From the NCBI RefSeq assembly GCF_000720635.1, contig NZ_JOCF01000048.1, forward strand, positions 1 through 64,000: DNA of 64,000 nucleotides, read 5' to 3'. This document shows positions 60,653-64,000 of the stretch, piece by piece. Under the pieces are notes generated by a model. It saw only the letters and a program-made list of their open reading frames with translations, was not told where the DNA came from and did not search any database. The translations under genes and the position numbers were made by a program. The DNA is from Streptomyces sp. NRRL WC-3742. GTDB lineage: Bacteria; Actinomycetota; Actinomycetes; Streptomycetales; Streptomycetaceae. Position 1 is the stretch's first letter; every line of letters starts with the position of its first letter.

Positions 60653-61555
60653 ATGACCTCTTCTTCCTCTTCCTCCTTCAACCTGACCGTCATCGAGGAG
60701 TTCCGCGCCAACGCCGGACGGGTCGGCGGCCCGTTCGAGGGCGGGGACCTGCTCCTGCTCACCACCACCGGCGCCCGCTCCGGGCGGCCGCACACCGTGC
60801 CGCTCGGCTACGTCGAGGCGCGGGGGCTGCTGCTCGTCGTCGCCTCGGCGGCCGGGGCGCCCGAACACCCGCAGTGGTACCGCAACCTGCTCGCCCACCC
60901 CGTCGTCCGGGTCGAACTCGGCGCCGACGCCTTCGACGCCATCGCCGTCCCGGCCGAGGGCGAGGAGCGGGAGAGCCTCTTCGAGGCCGTCGTACACCGC
61001 GCCCCCGGGTACGGGGACTACCAGGCGGCGACCGAACGACAGCTGCCCGTCGTCGTCCTGGAACGCCCGCAGCCCGCCGATGCCGACGCACCGCCCGTAC
61101 GCACCCTCGCCGACCGGCTCCTGGAGGCGCACACCTGGCTGCGCGCCCAACTGCGTCACGTCCGGGAGGAGGCGCAGGCCCTCCAACCGGGCCGGGCGGC
61201 CGGCCTCGGGTTCCAGCTGCGCCAGCACTGCCTGGCGTTCTGCCAGGGCCTGACGCACCACCACACCGGCGAGGACGCCGCGATCCTGCCCGCGGTGGCC
61301 CGCAGCCACCCGCAGCTGCGCGGTGTGCTCGAGCGGCTGGGCGAGGAGCACCGGGCCATCGGGCGGATCAGGGAGGAGCTGGTGGCCCTGCTCGCCGACG
61401 TCGAGGCCGTCGAGCCCGAGCGGCTGCGGACGGAGCTGGACCGGATGTCCGCCGAGCTGGAGGCCCACCTCGCGTACGAGGAGGCCCAGTTGCTGCCCGC
61501 CCTCGCCGCCGTGCCCTTCCCGCCCGGCCCGCCGGTGCCACCCGCCGGGGGCTGA
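60653..61555 (+). CDS. F420-type nitroreductase domain fused to hemerythrin HHE domain
   Basis: This 300-residue protein joins two domains. Residues about 8-135 form a split barrel of the deazaflavin-dependent (Ddn-type) nitroreductase family, with LLLLTTTGARSGRPHTVPLG and PQWYRNLLAHPVVRVELG. Residues about 150-295 form a hemerythrin four-helix HHE domain: LLEAHTWLRAQLRHV, FCQGLTHHHTGEDAAILPAV, RLGEEHRAIGRI and HLAYEEAQLLPAL carry the expected His and Glu iron ligands. It could couple F420H2 chemistry to oxygen or iron sensing. The start has only a weak site. A 19-bp hairpin follows the stop. Confidence 0.85.
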   Translation: MTSSSSSSFNLTVIEEFRANAGRVGGPFEGGDLLLLTTTGARSGRPHTVPLGYVEARGLLLVVASAAGAPEHPQWYRNLLAHPVVRVELGADAFDAIAVPAEGEERESLFEAVVHRAPGYGDYQAATERQLPVVVLERPQPADADAPPVRTLADRLLEAHTWLRAQLRHVREEAQALQPGRAAGLGFQLRQHCLAFCQGLTHHHTGEDAAILPAVARSHPQLRGVLERLGEEHRAIGRIREELVALLADVEAVEPERLRTELDRMSAELEAHLAYEEAQLLPALAAVPFPPGPPVPPAGG

Positions 61556-61571
61556 TGCCGCCGGAACGGCG

Positions 61572-61614
61572 GGTGCCGCCGCCCCCTCCCGCAGTGGGAG
61601 GGGGCGGCGGCACC
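61572..61614. terminator. 19-bp bidirectional terminator hairpin
   Basis: Positions 61572-61590 (GGTGCCGCCGCCCCCTCCC) pair perfectly with 61596-61614 around a GCAGT loop. It is the longest perfect stem in the window and lies between the convergent fusion gene and lipase gene. Confidence 0.9.
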
Positions 61615-61634
61615 ACGGGGTCCGCGGTTCCCTG

Positions 61635-62432
61635 TCAGGAGGCGGAGAAGACCGGCAGGTAGCCGCCCGCCTGGCCGGAAGCCTTCGGGTGGTAGCTCTC
61701 GTCGATCGGGAAGGTGGTGCTGTTCAGCCAGGTGGTCAGGGAGCCGCAGATCTCGTGCTCGCTGAAGATGCCGCGCACGTCGCCGAAGGTGAAACCGGCG
61801 TTGGCGACGCGCTTGGCGATGACCTCGTCCAGGGTGTCGGCGGCGCCGTTGATCGCGGAGCGCTTGGTGTCGCCGATGCCGAAGATGCAGGAGCCGCCGA
61901 TCTTGTACAGGTGCGGGTAGCCCAGCACCACGACGTGGGCGTTGGGGGCCTTGGCGTGGATCGCCGAGTAGACCTGGTCGAGCTGGCCGGGCAGGGTGTC
62001 GCGGGCGTAGCTCTCGGCGTTGCTGACGGCGTTGAGGCAGTCGCTGTCCGAACCGAGGACGCATGTCTGCATGGTGCTGGCGAAGCCCGCGTCGTTGCCG
62101 CCGATGCTGATGCTGACCAGCGTGGTGCTGGAACTCAGCGAGGAGATCTGGTTGTTGAGGACGTCACCGGTCTTCGCGCCGGAACAGGCCACGAACTTGA
62201 ACGAGGACGGCGAGTGCGCGTTCTTCCACAGGTACGCGTAGGAGTTGGTGCTTCTCTTGCAGCTGCCGCTGTCGCTCAGGTAGCTGCCGGCACCGACGCC
62301 GGCGGAGTACGAGTCGCCGAGCGCAACGTAGTTGGCACCGGCAGCGTTCGCCTCCGAAGCGGCGAACAGCGTCGTCATGGCGAGGGTGGCCGCTATGGCG
62401 GAGACGGACAGGGCGCGGGACGGGCGGAACAT
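61635..62432 (-). CDS. secreted GDSL/SGNH lipase
   Basis: This 265-residue enzyme is an extracellular SGNH hydrolase like the Streptomyces GDSL lipases. The signal peptide (RPSRALSVSAIAATLAMTTL, cleavage near ANA-A) is followed by block I VALGDSYSAGVGAG (catalytic Ser), block III SIGGNDAGF, and block V IDESYHPKASG (catalytic His). Six Cys in the mature part (GSCKRS, ACSGAK, TCVLGSDSDC, GSCIFG, EICGSL) form the family disulfides. GGAGG is directly before the ATG. It is a single gene. Confidence 0.92.
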   Translation of the reverse strand: MFRPSRALSVSAIAATLAMTTLFAASEANAAGANYVALGDSYSAGVGAGSYLSDSGSCKRSTNSYAYLWKNAHSPSSFKFVACSGAKTGDVLNNQISSLSSSTTLVSISIGGNDAGFASTMQTCVLGSDSDCLNAVSNAESYARDTLPGQLDQVYSAIHAKAPNAHVVVLGYPHLYKIGGSCIFGIGDTKRSAINGAADTLDEVIAKRVANAGFTFGDVRGIFSEHEICGSLTTWLNSTTFPIDESYHPKASGQAGGYLPVFSAS

Positions 62433-62831
62433 GACACCTCCGAGGCAGTGACACGGGTCACAGAAGTGATAGCAGGAGGTGGGTAGCACGGGAAGCGGTC
62501 ATGCCAAGGATATTGACGGGCCGTCTGACAACACGGAAGTGAACCCCGCCCCACGGGGCGCCCATCGCCGCAGCTCAGCGCGGGTGTGCGCCGACGCCTT
62601 CCGCTCACCGCGCGTAGATGAGAATCCGAGCAGTTGTCAGCGAGCCGTCAGCCGGAGGTCAACGGCACGCCGGGTGGAGGCCAACGCCTCGTCAACTTCG
62701 ATGCGGGCGATGCCGGGCGGCCGCGGGCCGGGAGGCCCGGTCAGGGCGCGTCCTCGGGCTCCCGTCGGACGGCAGCCCGGCGGCTGCTCCCGGCCGGGCG
62801 GGCGCTACACCGATCGGAGGAAGGGCAGGCC
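62433..62831. other. intergenic region, lipase promoter and NUDIX 3' end
   Basis: No gene is supported in these 399 bp. The lipase promoter should lie in 62440-62530, where the plus strand carries AT-richer bases (AAGGATATTGACGG at 62504-62517). GC-rich inverted repeats at 62715-62760 may terminate the NUDIX transcript. Confidence 0.45.
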
Positions 62832-63440
62832 CTACACCGACCCGGGAAAGACGGTGCAGCCCGCGAGCGGCAGTTCCTCGATCGCCTCGTTCGCCGCCGC
62901 GGGCACGCCGAGCCGCTGGACGGCCGTCGCCACCGCTACCCTCGCCTGGCGCAGCCCGGGCACGCCCCAGCCCAGCAGCTCGACCGCCAGCCCCGGCGCG
63001 ACCAGCAGCCGCCGGTAGTGGCGGCCCGAGGCGGGATCGGGCGCGCTGGGCCCGACCGAGCGCAGCGCCGCCGCCATCCGCACCCGCGCGCACTCGTGCC
63101 CACCGTTGGCCGAGCCGACCCGGTCGTAGAGGTAGCCGAGGTAGTAGGGCCGGCCGATGAGGGCCTGCGCCTCCTCGGCCGCCTCCCTGGCCAGGGCCGC
63201 CCCCGGGTCGCCCGCGTCCTCCGGTTCCAGCGAGCCGCCGGGCAGCGAGCAGATCCCGTCCCGGGGGTTGACCAGCGTCAGCACCCGCCCGTCCGGCGCG
63301 AACAGCCAGCCCCAGGACTGCTTCACGGGCAGCCCGGACGGCACCGGCTCGCCCGGCCGCCACGGCCAGCCCGCGGTGGGCCGCCGACGCACCCGGCCGA
63401 GGAGCTCGGCGACCTCAGCGCTGTACTCGATCGGGCTCAT
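62832..63440 (-). CDS. NUDIX hydrolase with a divergent Nudix box
   Basis: This 202-residue protein has a NUDIX fold: SLPGGSLEPEDAGDPGAALA then REAAEEAQALIG (about 66-96), with strands on both sides (VKQSWGWLFAPDGRVLTLVN). The Nudix box is longer than the usual spacing by about two residues, and the Gly that follows the EE pair is Gln, so catalysis may be weak or altered. The Glu residues of REAAEE are present. It would hydrolyse a nucleoside diphosphate linked to another group. Its ATG overlaps a small upstream ORF (ATGA). Confidence 0.82.
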   Translation of the reverse strand: MSPIEYSAEVAELLGRVRRRPTAGWPWRPGEPVPSGLPVKQSWGWLFAPDGRVLTLVNPRDGICSLPGGSLEPEDAGDPGAALAREAAEEAQALIGRPYYLGYLYDRVGSANGGHECARVRMAAALRSVGPSAPDPASGRHYRRLLVAPGLAVELLGWGVPGLRQARVAVATAVQRLGVPAAANEAIEELPLAGCTVFPGSV

Positions 63441-63646
63441 GAGCCCGCTCCTCTGCCGGGCTCCGTCCGAGGGGACGCGGACCGAGGGGCCGTGGACCGG
63501 GAGGACGCCGACCGGGGGGACGCGGACCGGGAGGACGCCGACCGGGGGGACGCGGACCGCCCGGCACGCGCTCCCGATCCGGCACCCGACCCTGCGCGCG
63601 CTCCGGCGGTGCGGGTCCCGGCGGCGAGCCGACGCCGCTCGCTCAT
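63437..63646 (-). CDS. possible small Ser/Arg-repeat protein
   Basis: A 69-codon ORF starts MSERRRLAAGTRTAG with GAGAGGGGG before it, and its stop overlaps the NUDIX ATG in an ATGA. The second half is a basic repeat with units SASPR and SASSR, encoded by a 15-bp DNA repeat. It has no family resemblance. The overlap and initiation site support translation, but the composition could simply follow from the DNA repeat, so confidence is low. Confidence 0.35.
   Translation of the reverse strand: MSERRRLAAGTRTAGARAGSGAGSGARAGRSASPRSASSRSASPRSASSRSTAPRSASPRTEPGRGAGS
63474..63563. repeat. 15-bp tandem repeat upstream of NUDIX gene
   Basis: Six consecutive 15-bp units of form GACGCGGACCGGGAG/GACGCCGACCGGGGG alternate in pairs. 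On the minus strand they encode the SASPR/SASSR repeat of the small ORF just upstream of the NUDIX gene. Confidence 0.85.
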
Positions 63647-63855
63647 GCGTCCCCCTCTCGGTGTCGGGCTCGCCGGACCGGTGGCGCGAGGGGTCGACCT
63701 GCGGAGTTCGGTACGGGGCGGAGCGGCCGGAGCGGCGGCGTGGGGCACCGCGCGCTCCGACTGTTGATCTTCTCCAAATCTTCCCCGAACAGGCGGTCGA
63801 TGAACAGTCCCCAGCGCCGCATGGCGGACCCGGAGGCCGTGAGCGCCCTCCTCAC
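63643..63855 (-). CDS. possible small ORF upstream of NUDIX
   Basis: A 70-codon ORF (GTG start) containing MRRWGLFIDRLFGEDLEKIN ends in an ATGA overlap with the 69-codon ORF. The first half reads like a short amphipathic helix, and the second half is Pro/Arg-rich. There is no ribosome binding site before the GTG and no recognised family. It may be translated by coupling from the upstream partial gene or may not be real. Confidence 0.25.
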   Translation of the reverse strand: MRRALTASGSAMRRWGLFIDRLFGEDLEKINSRSARCPTPPLRPLRPVPNSAGRPLAPPVRRARHREGDA

Positions 63856-63861
63856 ATTCGC

Positions 63862-64000
63862 TCAGCCCAGGGGCCCACCTCCGTCCCGGGGGCCCGGGAA
63901 CTGCGGGCCTGACGGCGGCGCGGACGGCGGCGCGGAAGCCGGTCCGGACGCCGGGCCGGACGGCGGCGGCGGCCCCGGCAGCGGGAAGCCCGGCCTCGGC
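63862..64000 (-). CDS. Pro-rich C-terminus of a gene running off the window edge
   Basis: On the minus strand a frame open from the window end to a TGA at 63862 encodes a proline/glycine-rich tail (PRPGFPLPGPPPPSGPAS and on). It lies just before the small ORF at 63855. The main body of the protein is outside the window, so its nature cannot be determined; the frame could be spurious at this GC content. Confidence 0.3.
   Translation of the reverse strand, partial: PRPGFPLPGPPPPSGPASGPASAPPSAPPSGPQFPGPRDGGGPLG

Overview
The window is very GC-rich, strongly GC-biased at third codon positions, dense with GTG starts and ATGA/GTGA stop-start overlaps, and carries a conservon (cvnABCD), several IclR regulators and a DasR-type operator. 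All of this points to a streptomycete (Streptomyces or Kitasatospora). There is no rRNA or tRNA here to settle the genus.

Region 1 (about 1-7.3 kb, and 13.9-31.8 kb) is a purine and allantoin catabolism block. It holds a three-subunit xanthine dehydrogenase, its XdhC-type accessory protein, two NCS2 nucleobase permeases, 8-oxoguanine/guanine-type deaminase, uricase, hydroxyisourate hydrolase, OHCU decarboxylase, allantoinase and allantoicase. The glyoxylate end is handled by hydroxypyruvate isomerase, tartronate semialdehyde reductase, glycerate kinase and malate synthase. A catalase is nearby to deal with uricase peroxide. An IclR regulator (AllR type) is divergent from malate synthase. An 18-bp palindrome of form CTTCAACAAAYNGTTGAA sits on or next to the -35 of four promoters (allB, hyi, uraD, and the aceB/allR divergence), so one regulator probably controls the block. 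Glyoxylate carboligase and a ureidoglycolate-degrading enzyme are not in the window.

Region 2 (8.0-13.7 kb) contains a minus-strand operon of a di-iron ferritin-like protein, a 2Fe-2S flavoprotein reductase, an M24 peptidase-like protein and an EphD-like epoxide hydrolase/SDR fusion. Region 3 (31.9-42.6 kb) holds secreted and accessory genes, including a GH16 glucanase with a cyclic-di-AMP (ydaO) riboswitch leader, a MoaF-like lipocalin, an esterase, and a TetR-DUF4865-CMD-phosphotriesterase operon.

Region 4 (42.7-49.9 kb) is a sulfonate/sulfinate scavenging locus. It has an SsuD-like monooxygenase, a signal-less SsuA-like protein, ABC transporter ssuABC, and a DszB-like desulfinase homologue that keeps the Cys-His-Arg triad. 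In front of the operon is a 14-codon, cysteine-rich leader peptide, and a divergent IclR gene lies next to it. A second cysteine leader lies at 51.3 kb without an obvious sulfur gene.

Region 5 (50-64 kb) carries an orphan OmpR-type winged-helix regulator, the cvnABCD conservon, an acyl-CoA ligase, a CBM/polysaccharide deacetylase with a DasR-like box, a nitroreductase-hemerythrin fusion, a GDSL lipase and a NUDIX protein.

A striking structural feature is the number of short-period direct-repeat arrays (7, 8, 9, 10, 15 and 19 bp), mostly directly after stop codons. Four arrays share one 7-bp family arranged head-to-head so that they can fold into long hairpins.
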